From positions 1-15,354 of the forward strand of contig JBAYNV010000035.1 in NCBI GenBank assembly GCA_041678685.1: a DNA stretch of 15,354 nucleotides. Direction: 5' to 3'. The DNA is from DUPQ01 sp041678685. Lineage in GTDB: Bacteria > Bacillota > Clostridia > DUPQ01. The notes beneath the pieces are model-generated. The model did not search any database. It saw nothing but the letters and a program-made list of their open reading frames with translations, and was not told the DNA's origin. Made by a program: the position numbers and the translations under genes. Positions 6,847 to 14,882 of this stretch are shown piece after piece; position 1 is the stretch's first letter; the number at the start of each line of letters is the position of its first letter.

Positions 6847-8943
6847 TCACTGCTCATTAGTAACGATCGTATCATCAACTATTTCCTGTTCAAGCTCTAT
6901 GTTGAAATAGGCATTGAATATCCTCATTATAGCCGGAACCGTATATGATCCCCAGACTCCGTGTTCAATGACCACGCATACTGCAATCTCAGGATCATCT
7001 GCCGGAGCATAAGCAATCGACAGACCGTTTGACGATGAATTCTCCTCATAACCGGTTTCTGCGGTACCTGTTTTTGCTGCGACCGCTATCGGATAATCCT
7101 CGAAGACCCTGCTTGCCGTACCACGCTGTGCCACTCTTATCATAGCTTCACGTACTATCCTGTCGGTTTCGTCAGATACTCCTACGTCCGTATAGGATAT
7201 GTCACCTCTATATATGATCTCGTCATCAGTATCGACGATCTTCAGTATCACATGCGGAGTGTGCTTTTCACCGCCTGATGCCAGAATAGCGGTGTAATTC
7301 ACTATCTGCATGGGAGTAAAATTGTAAAACATCTGCCCTATAGCGCTCTGTGCCGTATCCGCTATATGCCATGGCAGATTATCCCTTAACAGCTTATACT
7401 CCGGATTGCTTAAAATACCGCTGCTTTCCCCTGGCAGATCGACACCGGTCACAGCTCCAAGGCCGTAAGCTCTCGCCCAGGAATCAATAGTATCGATTCC
7501 TGTCTGCACTCCGAGCAGATTGAAGAATATATTGCAGCTTTGTTCTATGGCGGTAGATACATTAATGGAACCGTGCCATCCAAGACATGTAAAAAGCTTA
7601 CCGCCTATCTCTACTTTCATCTTGCATTCCAGCTTTGTCTCTTCATCAATAGTACCGCTTTCGAGTGCTGATATCGCTATCAAAGGCTTGATGATAGAGC
7701 CCGGCGTGTATGCTGCGGATAATGCTCTGTTGTACATCGGGAAATTTATCTCATCGTTCAGAGCTTCAAGCATTTTGGCCTGCGATTCATCATCCGTGCT
7801 TATGAACCAAGAAGGATCAAATGATTTATTGTTGGCACATGCGAGTATCTCACCTGTCTTAACAGCAAGAACTACCGAAGTAGCGGCATTGGCATCGCCG
7901 AAATTCTTCGTCCCGTCAGCTTTTGCCACAATTTCAGCCACCGTAGTATCCAATGCATCAAGAGCTGTCTTCTGAAGTTCGATGTCTATAGTGAGATAAA
8001 TATCCGCACCGTCAGATGGTTTTTCACCGGAAATGACTGACAGCACATTTCCTTCAGTATCGGTTTCGACAACTGCATATCCGTCTTTACCCCTTAAATC
8101 GTCTTCACAATACAGTTCGATACCCATTTTACCTATCATGTAATCATCAGAAAGCGTATCATCAGCTTTTAAATCATCATCGGTGACGAGTCCGACATAT
8201 CCCACTATATGTCCCACATATGATGCTTCCTCAGTATATGCCCTCACATAGCTTTTTCTGAATATGACGCCACCGAGTTTATGGCTGTTCTCAGTGACAT
8301 ATGCTTCGGTCTTTAGTGAGATATCTGTCGCTATGATCATATATCCGTTGTTATATTCATAACGGTTTTTGAGTATCTCATATCTCATGCATATTATCTT
8401 ATAAGCATTGGAATTTGAATATTCCTCATCGACATAGAAATACTTACGAAGATATTCGAAGAAGTCATCCGCGTTATACTGTACGGCAGATCTGGCTCGT
8501 GCAAACAGATCATCCCTTGTCTGCCATTTGATAAGGTCATCGGCTGTCCAGTCATTACTGAATAGAAAAGAATCGTTTTCTTCGTCATATATAAGGACAG
8601 TGTTAAGGCTCTCAAGAAAATTTTCGCCGTTCGTTTCCAATATGTCATATAAGCAGAGCAATGCCGGATTCAGGCTGTCGCTCGATTTGAATGCTTTAGT
8701 CAGATATATATTTTTGCATTCTCTGTTGTATGCAAGGAGCACTCCGTTCCTGTCATATATGTTTCCCCTTGCAGCTTCGACCGTATATGTCCTTTCGATA
8801 CGTACAACGGACTGGCTGATGTAAAGATCTCCATCAATTATCTGCAGTTTATACAGCCTGCTTATGAAAAGGACCATAACCATGGCCATGATCAGTCCGA
8901 ATATGAAATATCTGTTTTTAAATATCTTTTGCGGTGTGTCCAT
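6847..8943 (-). CDS. mrdA: Penicillin-binding protein 2 (elongasome transpeptidase)
   Basis: A class B penicillin-binding protein of 698 aa that cross-links peptidoglycan during side-wall growth, working with MreBCD and RodA. One N-terminal membrane helix (about 12-30) is followed by the pedestal domain (RGNIYDRNGVLLA, 59-71, is typical) and the C-terminal transpeptidase domain with all three catalytic motifs: SIIK (Ser416-Lys419), SCN (469-471) and KTG (624-626). No RodA gene is present in the window. The start overlaps the end of mreD by 26 bp. The GGAGGAG upstream is about 14 nt from the ATG, longer than usual, so coupling to mreD translation may matter. The gene follows mreD directly, where many Bacillota have minC and minD. 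SpoVD or another class B PBP is a less likely alternative, because the mre context and the lack of a PASTA domain favour PBP2. Confidence 0.93.
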   Translation of the reverse strand: MDTPQKIFKNRYFIFGLIMAMVMVLFISRLYKLQIIDGDLYISQSVVRIERTYTVEAARGNIYDRNGVLLAYNRECKNIYLTKAFKSSDSLNPALLCLYDILETNGENFLESLNTVLIYDEENDSFLFSNDWTADDLIKWQTRDDLFARARSAVQYNADDFFEYLRKYFYVDEEYSNSNAYKIICMRYEILKNRYEYNNGYMIIATDISLKTEAYVTENSHKLGGVIFRKSYVRAYTEEASYVGHIVGYVGLVTDDDLKADDTLSDDYMIGKMGIELYCEDDLRGKDGYAVVETDTEGNVLSVISGEKPSDGADIYLTIDIELQKTALDALDTTVAEIVAKADGTKNFGDANAATSVVLAVKTGEILACANNKSFDPSWFISTDDESQAKMLEALNDEINFPMYNRALSAAYTPGSIIKPLIAISALESGTIDEETKLECKMKVEIGGKLFTCLGWHGSINVSTAIEQSCNIFFNLLGVQTGIDTIDSWARAYGLGAVTGVDLPGESSGILSNPEYKLLRDNLPWHIADTAQSAIGQMFYNFTPMQIVNYTAILASGGEKHTPHVILKIVDTDDEIIYRGDISYTDVGVSDETDRIVREAMIRVAQRGTASRVFEDYPIAVAAKTGTAETGYEENSSSNGLSIAYAPADDPEIAVCVVIEHGVWGSYTVPAIMRIFNAYFNIELEQEIVDDTIVTNEQ

Positions 8944-9451
8944 ACAACAGGCGTTTGCTCCTCCTTCCGGATGAGTTATATATTAACCATATAATGAAAG
9001 TAATCAATGTTATTACCGAAGTGGTATAGATCGCAGAGAACAGGATATTCCCGGTAAACATACCGATATGGCTGAAAAAATCCACTATCCCGACCGAAAT
9101 AATTATTGTGTATATCCTTGATACAAATGCAAGTACGAATCCTGCAAAAGACATTACGATCAAGTTATCTTTAGTTACCCATTTGCTGACAAGAAGCAAA
9201 AGAAAGGCTCTGGCAATAAAAAGAATGGTTATCGGGCCAAGAAATGAACTGTAAAGCATATCATAGATAAAACCTGTAACCGCGGATACTATAAGCACCT
9301 GTTTATCTACTTTTCCCATAGACATCACAAGAAAAAGTATAAGAAAAACATCGGGATACGCCGTTCCGATACTAAACCATTTTTCTATATATGGTTCAAG
9401 TATAAGGTTTATAATGATAAGAACATAAGTATACCACTTATAGCTATACAT
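8918..9451 (-). CDS. mreD: Rod shape-determining protein MreD
   Basis: A 177 aa, very hydrophobic protein with about five membrane segments across most of its length, including one at the N-terminus (YTYVLIIINLILEPYI) and a last one near residues 135-160. MreD is the integral membrane partner of MreC in the elongasome. Sequence conservation in this family is poor, so the call rests on membrane pattern, length, the internal segment TGFIYDMLYSSFLG, and position between mreC and a PBP2 gene. The ATG at 9451 has GGAG seven bases upstream, and that site lies across the end of mreC; the genes are 3 bp apart. The 3' end overlaps mrdA by 26 bp. Confidence 0.9.
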   Translation of the reverse strand: MYSYKWYTYVLIIINLILEPYIEKWFSIGTAYPDVFLILFLVMSMGKVDKQVLIVSAVTGFIYDMLYSSFLGPITILFIARAFLLLLVSKWVTKDNLIVMSFAGFVLAFVSRIYTIIISVGIVDFFSHIGMFTGNILFSAIYTTSVITLITFIIWLIYNSSGRRSKRLLYGHTAKDI

Positions 9452-9454
9452 TAT

Positions 9455-10288
9455 TTACTCCGTCTTTTCCATTAATATAAATACCGAGCTTATCGAATTA
9501 AAATCGACATACGGCGTCAGGATACCATACTGTTCCATAGAGATCTCATCATAAAATACTTCCGTTATTTTACCGACAAGTATTCCTTTGGGATAAATAC
9601 CGCCAAAACCGGATGTCTCAACGATATCTCCGACTTCAAGCACCACACTGTTCGAAACATTCTCTATCAGACAGAGGCCAAGGTCTTTGTATCTTATGTC
9701 TCCCTTAATATTTACATGACCGCCATTCTCTTTCGATATCCACCCGCTGACACCTGCATCCTCATCGATTATAGGTACTATTATCGATGTAGTATAGTTT
9801 ACTGAGTACACCCTTCCGTAAAGCGTGTTGTTAGCTGCAACAACAGCCATGTCTTCTTTGACATTCTCCGCCGTTCCGACATCAATCTTGAATTTATATA
9901 CATATGATCCCGGATCGCTCCCCATTATATTTGCGCCGATTATTTCATATCCTGCGAATATATCTTTAAGGTCGAGAGCTTTGCGTAATACATCATTCTC
10001 ACTCTGAAGAGATGAAAGGACCGCACTTTCTTCTTTCAGCATTTCGTTTTCCAGACGCAGTTCTTCATTTTCCTTTAGCACATCAGCAAGCAGCTGTCTG
10101 GAATATTGCAGTTCGGAAAAATAATCCTCTATCCGGTTGATGCCCTTCTGTATCCATGTTACCGGTATCGTAACAATGTTTCTTATGATGTTTACACCGC
10201 TGAATCTGTTTATGGATAAGACACATACAACAACAAAGACCAAAATAATCATTATTATCTGGAATTTTCTGTTCGTTAGCAGTTTCAA
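9455..10288 (-). CDS. mreC: Rod shape-determining protein MreC (TTG start)
   Basis: A 277 aa bitopic membrane protein that links MreB filaments to PBP2 outside the membrane. It has a short cytoplasmic N-terminus, a membrane helix (about 10-26), a coiled coil rich in Leu, Glu and Lys (about 58-107), and a beta-rich C-terminal domain with typical pieces such as DPGSYVYKFKIDVG and VVETSGFGGIYPKGI-like sequence. The start codon is TTG (10286-10288), supported by AAGGAG six bases upstream; this ribosome binding site overlaps the TAA of mreB, so the two genes are tightly coupled. No in-frame ATG occurs before the membrane helix, which supports the TTG call. Confidence 0.93.
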   Translation of the reverse strand: MKLLTNRKFQIIMIILVFVVVCVLSINRFSGVNIIRNIVTIPVTWIQKGINRIEDYFSELQYSRQLLADVLKENEELRLENEMLKEESAVLSSLQSENDVLRKALDLKDIFAGYEIIGANIMGSDPGSYVYKFKIDVGTAENVKEDMAVVAANNTLYGRVYSVNYTTSIIVPIIDEDAGVSGWISKENGGHVNIKGDIRYKDLGLCLIENVSNSVVLEVGDIVETSGFGGIYPKGILVGKITEVFYDEISMEQYGILTPYVDFNSISSVFILMEKTE

Positions 10289-10298
10289 GTCTTACTCC

Positions 10299-11309
10299 TT
10301 AGATTTTTCTGATGCCTTTAAAGTAATCCAGATTGTCAAGCATTTTTCCTGCACCTAATGCAACACAGTCAAGAGGTTTGTCAGCTACTCTTACAGGTAT
10401 ATTTCCGGTTTTTTCGCTCAGATACCTGTCAAGACCGTATATAAGGGCACCGCCGCCGCTCAATACTATGCCGTTTGCCATTACATCGGCAGCAAGTTCG
10501 GGAGGCGTCAGTTCCAGCGTGGCTCTGATTGCTTCGAGTAATTCGGTTATTATCGGGTGCATGGCTTCACATATCTCCTCACTGCTCACAGCAAGATTGA
10601 CCGGTAATCCCTGATCGGCATTTCTGCCCCTGATCATCATTGTCTTTGGTTCGTCAAATGGTACCACGTTCCCTATTGATATCTTCAGGTCCTCAGCTGT
10701 TCTTGCTCCAATGACGACTCTGTATTTCTTCTTTATATATTGTGTGATAAGTTCATCGAAAGTATCTCCGGCTGATCTCATTGTTGTGCTTTGAACCACG
10801 TTTCCCATGGAAATCACTGCCACTTCGGTAGTTCCTCCGCCTATATCTATGATCATCGTGCCTGTAGGTTCGAAAACAGGAAGACCTGCTCCGACTGCGG
10901 ACATAAGGCTTTCTTCAGGGTCATGGACTTCTTTTGCACCTGCTTCCAGTCCCGCTTCTATGACCGCTTTTCTCTCCACTTTGGTAACGCCTGAAGGAAC
11001 GCATATTATCATGGAAGGTTTGGTCAGAAGCGATCTGCCAATGGCTTTCCTGATAAATTCCTTGAGCATTCCGAGCGTACCCTGGTAATCTGCGATCACT
11101 CCGTCTTTCAACGGTTTGATAGTTGTGATATTCTGCGGGGTCCTTCCAAGCATATTTCTTGCGTCATTTCCGACTGCAACGACCCTTCTCGTTTTGGTAT
11201 CGATCGCGACAACTGACGGCTCTCTTAAAATAATCCCTTTGCCTCTTTCATATATAAGGGTATTGGCTGTTCCAAGATCAATACCTATATCTCTGCCGAA
11301 TAATGACAT
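10299..11309 (-). CDS. mreB: Rod shape-determining actin homologue MreB
   Basis: A 336 aa bacterial actin that forms membrane-associated filaments directing side-wall peptidoglycan synthesis. Phosphate-binding motifs are clear: GIDLGTANTLIY (9-20), IDIGGGTTEVAVIS (154-167) and the adenosine motif GIVLSGGGALIYGLDR (280-295). Length is normal. The loop usually reading IEEPMAAAIGA is here PEESLMSAVGA (131-141), so the acidic pair is kept but the following Pro is not. The protein also differs from familiar MreB sequences at other places, such as TPQNITTIK. The gene starts an mreBCD-mrdA run. A consensus extended -10 promoter overlaps the stop codon of radC just upstream, so the unit may be transcribed both from there and by read-through from maf-radC. 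Ribosome binding site: AAAGGA nine bases before the ATG. Confidence 0.96.
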   Translation of the reverse strand: MSLFGRDIGIDLGTANTLIYERGKGIILREPSVVAIDTKTRRVVAVGNDARNMLGRTPQNITTIKPLKDGVIADYQGTLGMLKEFIRKAIGRSLLTKPSMIICVPSGVTKVERKAVIEAGLEAGAKEVHDPEESLMSAVGAGLPVFEPTGTMIIDIGGGTTEVAVISMGNVVQSTTMRSAGDTFDELITQYIKKKYRVVIGARTAEDLKISIGNVVPFDEPKTMMIRGRNADQGLPVNLAVSSEEICEAMHPIITELLEAIRATLELTPPELAADVMANGIVLSGGGALIYGLDRYLSEKTGNIPVRVADKPLDCVALGAGKMLDNLDYFKGIRKI

Positions 11310-11338
11310 GATGATTTATCCTTTCACATTTTGAATAT

Positions 11339-11367
11339 ATTATAACATGCTTTTATTAAGAAAACTA
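11339..11367 (-). promoter_or_regulatory. Predicted extended -10 promoter of mreB
   Basis: On the minus strand a perfect TATAAT (11339-11344) is preceded by TGT (11345-11347), the extended -10 signature. The -35 position 17 bp further upstream reads TAGTTT (11362-11367) and is poor, as often seen with extended -10 promoters. The -10 box overlaps the TAA of radC (11340-11342). Transcription would start near 11332, about 22 nt before the mreB ATG. Confidence 0.55.
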
Positions 11368-12032
11368 AAATAATTACTGTCCGATATTATAATATGATCC
11401 CTTAATTCTATACCCATAAGAAGACCGGCTTTTTTCAGCCTTTCAGTAAGTTTTATGTCATTTTCCGATGGTGTACAGTCACCGCTTGGGTGGTTATGCA
11501 CTACCACTACCGTATGGGCGCATGCTTTTACGGCTTCATGGAAGATCTCTCTTGGATGAACTATTGCACTGTCGACTGTGCCTACTGATATCTCCGTGTC
11601 TTTTATGAGCTTCATACGCGGATCGAAGCACAGCACCCAGCACACTTCTCTTTGAAGCCCCACTGCCTTCTTCTGCATATATTCAGCTATCTCCAGCGGC
11701 AGTACGAATTTAGGCTTTATACCTCTTTGCCTGTTTCCAATCCTTCTTGACAGTTCCACCACAGCTTTTATCTGTATGGCTTTGACATGCCCTATACCTT
11801 TGAAAGCCTTCAGTTCTTCGATCGATGCGTTTTCCAGCCCTATGAGTCCCGGACCTATATTTTCGTCTGTCAGTATCTCCCTGGACAGTTCCAGGGCGTT
11901 GACTCCGTTCGATCCGTTCTTTAATACTATAGCAAGCAGCTCGCAGTCTGATAATTTCTGCGCTCCGATCAGGGACAGCTTTTCATAAGGCCTGTCATCC
12001 AATGGCAGCGATCTTATGTGATTTGATTTCAT
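11340..12032 (-). CDS. radC: RadC family JAMM/MPN domain protein
   Basis: A 230 aa RadC protein. It has an N-terminal helix-hairpin-helix-like region (about 20-95; LKAFKGIGHVKAIQIKA) and a JAMM metalloprotease-like domain (about 105-230) with a full set of metal ligands: Glu129, then HNHPSG (179-184) and the acidic residue in PSENDI (Asp192). The old name refers to DNA repair, but that assignment in E. coli was withdrawn; the true role is not established. The ATG overlaps the TGA of maf by 4 bp (ATGA). There is no good Shine-Dalgarno sequence, so translation probably depends on ribosomes finishing maf. The maf-radC-mreB order is common in Bacillota. Confidence 0.95.
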   Translation of the reverse strand: MKSNHIRSLPLDDRPYEKLSLIGAQKLSDCELLAIVLKNGSNGVNALELSREILTDENIGPGLIGLENASIEELKAFKGIGHVKAIQIKAVVELSRRIGNRQRGIKPKFVLPLEIAEYMQKKAVGLQREVCWVLCFDPRMKLIKDTEISVGTVDSAIVHPREIFHEAVKACAHTVVVVHNHPSGDCTPSENDIKLTERLKKAGLLMGIELRDHIIISDSNYFSFLNKSML

Positions 12033-12592
12033 ATGATTTTTTTAATGATCCCATATACTTCGGACAGAGGTAACCCCATGACGTTATAGTAACAGCCGCT
12101 GATGGATTTTACGAATTTCGCTGCTTTTCCCTGTATGCCGTATGCTCCTGCTTTATCATAAGGTTCTTTCGTATCAACATACTCATTTATCTCATCATCG
12201 GACATATCGGCAAATGACACTTCTGTTTCGCTTACAAAACTTACCGGTGCGGTCTTGTCTTTCATTATGCATACTCCAGAAAGTACTTTGTGCGAACGCC
12301 CGCTGAGTCTTTTAAGCATTTCGTATGCCTCGCTCCTGTTCCGGGGTTTTCCCAGTACAAGTCCGTCTATACATACTATCGTATCGATACCAACAACTAT
12401 ATGGCCTTTGCCTGCCCTTTCATAAACATCCGAAGCTTTCATGCATGCCAGCCTGCTGACCAGATCCTCAGGATCCTCATCCGCTCTTACAGTCTCCTCG
12501 GCCTCAGGTTCGATTATATCAAAAGGCATCCCCATCATTTTCATTATCTCTTTTCTTCTTGGCGATGAAGAAGCCAGTATAAGACATGCCAT
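12029..12592 (-). CDS. maf: Maf-type nucleoside triphosphate pyrophosphatase
   Basis: A 187 aa Maf protein, which hydrolyses non-canonical or excess nucleoside triphosphates to the monophosphate and pyrophosphate; dTTP and UTP are typical substrates of the YhdE-like branch. The N-terminal LILASSSPRRKEI (4-16) with Arg12, the central IDTIV (69-73, general-base Asp70) and GKP (81-83), and the C-terminal DKAGAYGIQGKAAKFV (146-161) are all characteristic. Nothing essential seems missing. The ATG at 12592 has AAGGAG seven bases upstream, and a possible extended -10 promoter sits at 12616-12642. Classified as Maf in line with the maf-radC-mreB neighbourhood; the exact substrate preference cannot be read from sequence. 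Confidence 0.95.
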   Translation of the reverse strand: MACLILASSSPRRKEIMKMMGMPFDIIEPEAEETVRADEDPEDLVSRLACMKASDVYERAGKGHIVVGIDTIVCIDGLVLGKPRNRSEAYEMLKRLSGRSHKVLSGVCIMKDKTAPVSFVSETEVSFADMSDDEINEYVDTKEPYDKAGAYGIQGKAAKFVKSISGCYYNVMGLPLSEVYGIIKKII

Positions 12593-12615
12593 ATCATTTC
12601 TCCTTTACCTGACAC

Positions 12616-12642
12616 AATATACCATTTATCTTAACAATACAA
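12616..12642 (-). promoter_or_regulatory. Possible extended -10 promoter of maf
   Basis: On the minus strand TATATT (12616-12621) is preceded by TGG (12622-12624), giving an extended -10; TTGTAT (12637-12642) lies 15 bp upstream, shorter than ideal. It sits in the 62-bp gap between the Asp23-family gene and maf. No convincing terminator is seen in the gap, so read-through from asnS is also possible. Confidence 0.45.
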
Positions 12643-12654
12643 CTTACAAAACTG

Positions 12655-12969
12655 TTAAAACTCTTTTTTATTATCAAGCCTGTCTATATTGACTCCCTCA
12701 ACAGTAACGTTTATGGCATCGAACACGATGTCCAGGTCCTCGTCCAGCGATCTTGCTATGGTATGCTGCATTTCGTTAACGACCTTTGGTATGACAGTGC
12801 CATAATCTATATCGATAAAAAGATCGATCGTTTTCACTTTTTCCGTATCATTTATCTTAATGGCTTTCTTTTTTTTAGTGAGCCTTACAGCAGCGTATTT
12901 TTCAACCGCATTTGCCACTTTGACCAATATAACGCTTTCCGCAATATCTGTACCGGAATTATTGATCAC
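12655..12969 (-). CDS. Asp23/Gls24 family protein (GTG start)
   Basis: A 104 aa protein of the Asp23/Gls24 (DUF322-like) family, common in Gram-positive bacteria and linked to cell-envelope stress in staphylococci and enterococci. Family features are an N-terminal strand pair (SVILVKVANAVEKYAAVRL), a central IDLFIDIDYGTVIPKVVNEMQHTIARSL with the usual alternation, and a short C-terminal VNVTVEGV-like strand (INVTVEGVNI). The start is GTG (12967-12969), preceded by AGGAG that overlaps the TAG stop of asnS; the 9-bp gap indicates one transcript and translational coupling with asnS. The lysine run KKKKA near residues 32-36 is unusual but may be lineage-specific. The function in this organism is unknown. 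Confidence 0.85.
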   Translation of the reverse strand: MINNSGTDIAESVILVKVANAVEKYAAVRLTKKKKAIKINDTEKVKTIDLFIDIDYGTVIPKVVNEMQHTIARSLDEDLDIVFDAINVTVEGVNIDRLDNKKEF

Positions 12970-12978
12970 TGTTCTCTC

Positions 12979-14370
12979 CTAAAATTCTGCATGCTTGGGT
13001 ACCCTTGGGAAAGGTAGAACGTCGCGGATGTTCTGCATGCCTGTCATATACATTATCATTCTTTCAAATCCGAGTCCGTAACCTGCATGTACCACTGTAC
13101 CGTATTTTCTTGTGTCAAGATACCATGAGTAATCTTCCTCTTTCAGACCGAGTTCATGCATTCTGTCAAGAAGCACATCAAGTCTTTCTTCTCTCTGGCT
13201 TCCTCCTATGATCTCGCCTATTCCGGGTACCAGACAATCCATTGCCCTGACTGTCCTGCCATCGTCGTTCAGGCGCATATAGAATGCTTTGATCTCCTTT
13301 GGATAATCTGTTACGAATACCGGTTTTTTGAAATACTTTTCAGTGATAAATCTTTCATGCTCCGTCTGAAGGTCACAGCCCCAGAATACAGGAACTTCGA
13401 ACTTTGCTCCTGAAGCTTTAAGTATTTCTATTGCTTCAGTATATGTGACATGGGCAAATTCAGAATCCGTAACGACTTTCAGCTTGTCAAACAATCCCGG
13501 CTCAATGAATTCATTGAAAAACTTCATTTCATCCGGGCATTTTTCCATTACATAACGTATTATGTATTTGATCATTTCCTCAGCAGTCCTCATGTTGTCA
13601 TTCAGATCAGCAAAAGCCATTTCCGGTTCTATCATCCAGAACTCCGACGCATGTCTTGTCGTGTTGGAATTTTCAGCCCTGAAAGTAGGCCCGAATGTAT
13701 ATACTTTTCCAAACGCCATGCAGTAGGTCTCCACAGAAAGCTGTCCACTGACCGTAAGGTTTGTCTTTTTACCGAAGAAGTCTTTGGAATAATCCACTTC
13801 AGTTTCAGGTGATTCTGCAATTCTGTCGAGATCGAGAGTCGTGACCTGGAACATTTCACCGGCGCCTTCGCAATCGCTTGCAGTTATTATCGGCGTATGG
13901 ACATAAACAAAATCCCTGTCCTGAAAGAATGTATGTATAGCCTGTGCTAATACCGAACGGACTTTAAATACCGCATAGAATGTATTGGTTCTTGGTCTTA
14001 GGTGCGCTACAGTACGTAAATATTCAAAACTGTGCCTCTTTTTCTGCAAAGGATAATCAGGCGAACTTACTCCGTATATACTGATCTTTGAAGCTTTGAT
14101 CTCAAACGGCTGCTTGCTGTTTGGTGTAAGGATCAGTCTGCCCATGACTGCAAGGCTTGATGCTATCGGGAGCTTTTCAACTTCCGAATAATTATCTACA
14201 ATGCCATTTTCAAATACTATCTGTATATTCTTAAAAGATGAACCGTCGTTCAGCTCTATAAATCCGAAATCCCTTGAACTGCGGATGGTCCTTACCCATC
14301 CCTCTAAAAAGACCTCTGAACCTTCATATGTACTGCTGTCTTCAAACAACTGCTTTATGCTTGCTTTCAT
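12979..14370 (-). CDS. asnS: Asparaginyl-tRNA synthetase
   Basis: Class II aminoacyl-tRNA synthetase of 463 aa charging tRNA-Asn with asparagine. The N-terminal OB-fold anticodon-binding domain (about 1-115; VFLEGWVRTIRSSRDFGFIEL) is followed by the catalytic domain with motif 2 (FRAENSNTTRHASEFW, about residue 230) and motif 3 (GLGFERMIMYMTGMQNIRD, about 432-450). The SGQLSVETY stretch and Asn-specific motif 2 separate it from aspartyl-tRNA synthetase. Length is normal for bacterial AsnRS. It is transcribed from a strong extended -10 promoter (14404-14431) with a leader of about 27 nt, so there is no room for a T-box. AGGT lies upstream of the ATG. The Asp23-family gene follows in the same unit. 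Confidence 0.97.
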   Translation of the reverse strand: MKASIKQLFEDSSTYEGSEVFLEGWVRTIRSSRDFGFIELNDGSSFKNIQIVFENGIVDNYSEVEKLPIASSLAVMGRLILTPNSKQPFEIKASKISIYGVSSPDYPLQKKRHSFEYLRTVAHLRPRTNTFYAVFKVRSVLAQAIHTFFQDRDFVYVHTPIITASDCEGAGEMFQVTTLDLDRIAESPETEVDYSKDFFGKKTNLTVSGQLSVETYCMAFGKVYTFGPTFRAENSNTTRHASEFWMIEPEMAFADLNDNMRTAEEMIKYIIRYVMEKCPDEMKFFNEFIEPGLFDKLKVVTDSEFAHVTYTEAIEILKASGAKFEVPVFWGCDLQTEHERFITEKYFKKPVFVTDYPKEIKAFYMRLNDDGRTVRAMDCLVPGIGEIIGGSQREERLDVLLDRMHELGLKEEDYSWYLDTRKYGTVVHAGYGLGFERMIMYMTGMQNIRDVLPFPRVPKHAEF

Positions 14371-14403
14371 TTTGTTACCTCATTTTACAATTTAGTAGAA
14401 TTT

Positions 14404-14431
14404 ATTATACCAAAACGCTATTTTTAATCAA
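14404..14431 (-). promoter_or_regulatory. Predicted extended -10 promoter of asnS
   Basis: On the minus strand a perfect TATAAT (14404-14409) is preceded by TGG, and TTGATT (14426-14431) lies 16 bp upstream. The start point near 14397 gives a leader of about 27 nt. It is one of the best promoter matches in the window. Confidence 0.75.
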
Positions 14432-14446
14432 CATATATCTTTTTTA

Positions 14447-14480
14447 TTAAAAGGGCTACATGTTACATGCAGCCTTTTAA
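14447..14480 (-). terminator. Probable intrinsic terminator of the PC4-like gene
   Basis: About 38 nt after the stop of the PC4-like gene the minus strand can fold TTAAAAG/CTTTTAA, GCT/AGC, a G-U pair and CATG/CATG around a TAA loop, about 15 bp with one bulged C. The G-U pair exists only in minus-strand RNA (it is an A-C mismatch on the plus strand), which favours this orientation, although the U-tract after it is only four residues and the plus strand has a richer T-run. It would insulate the asnS promoter immediately downstream. Confidence 0.6.
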
Positions 14481-14518
14481 AATCTTTTTTGTTTTATCAT
14501 ATCTGCAATGAAAGTATA

Positions 14519-14740
14519 TTATAAGGTCATCGCATTAAGAAGATCCCTGAGTTTTTTGCACTCGTCTGTAGTGAGAGTAATACCTTTACCCATCTTATCT
14601 TTTTCCGGTGACCAATCTCTTATGTCGACTTTGGGATCTCTTCCATTCCAAGCAACCATATTAACTTCCCTTGTCCAGCCTCTTGAGCTTTCAGATATTA
14701 CACCAATGTTCTCTTTGATCTCATATACTATTTCCGGCAT
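14519..14740 (-). CDS. PC4/YdbC-like single-stranded DNA-binding protein
   Basis: A 73 aa protein resembling the bacterial YdbC group of the PC4 fold, a family related to the eukaryotic transcriptional coactivator PC4. The family pattern is visible: an N-terminal strand series (IVYEIKENIGVISES), a WTREVNMVAWNGRDPKVDIRDW beta sheet, and a C-terminal helix (TDECKKLRDLLNAM). Studied members bind single-stranded DNA or RNA as dimers; the cellular role is unclear. It is a single-gene unit with its own promoter (14771-14799), AAGGAG at 14748-14753 seven bases before the ATG, and a terminator (14447-14480). Length matches the family (about 70-75 aa). Confidence 0.85.
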   Translation of the reverse strand: MPEIVYEIKENIGVISESSRGWTREVNMVAWNGRDPKVDIRDWSPEKDKMGKGITLTTDECKKLRDLLNAMTL

Positions 14741-14770
14741 GATTTTTCTCCTTGAGTTTTTATTAGTGTT

Positions 14771-14799
14771 ATTGTATCAACGAATTTTGTAATTTACAA
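14771..14799 (-). promoter_or_regulatory. Predicted promoter of the PC4-like gene
   Basis: On the minus strand TTGTAA (14794-14799) and TACAAT (14771-14776) are 17 bp apart. The start near 14764 gives a leader of about 24 nt. The surrounding stretch (14741-14882) is very A+T-rich and shows no other structure that I can support. Confidence 0.65.
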
Positions 14800-14882
14800 T
14801 GTTATTTAAGCATAATCTGTAACAAGATATTTAAATATATATAATATAATGTTGATTATTAAACAGTTTCACAAAAAAGAAC

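Noticed and set aside
7520..7975. 151 aa open frame on the plus strand
   Set aside because: It is antisense to the transpeptidase domain of mrdA, which has all its catalytic motifs in the other strand; this frame is low in recognisable features.
12631..12658. Inverted repeat TTAACA/TGTTAA after the Asp23-family gene as a terminator
   Set aside because: Only 6 bp, A+T-rich, with a 16-nt loop and no T-run; it overlaps the stop codon and the maf promoter region.
14371..14518. T-box riboswitch upstream of asnS
   Set aside because: The leader is about 27 nt, with no room for the specifier stem or antiterminator. The hairpin in the gap lies upstream of the asnS promoter.
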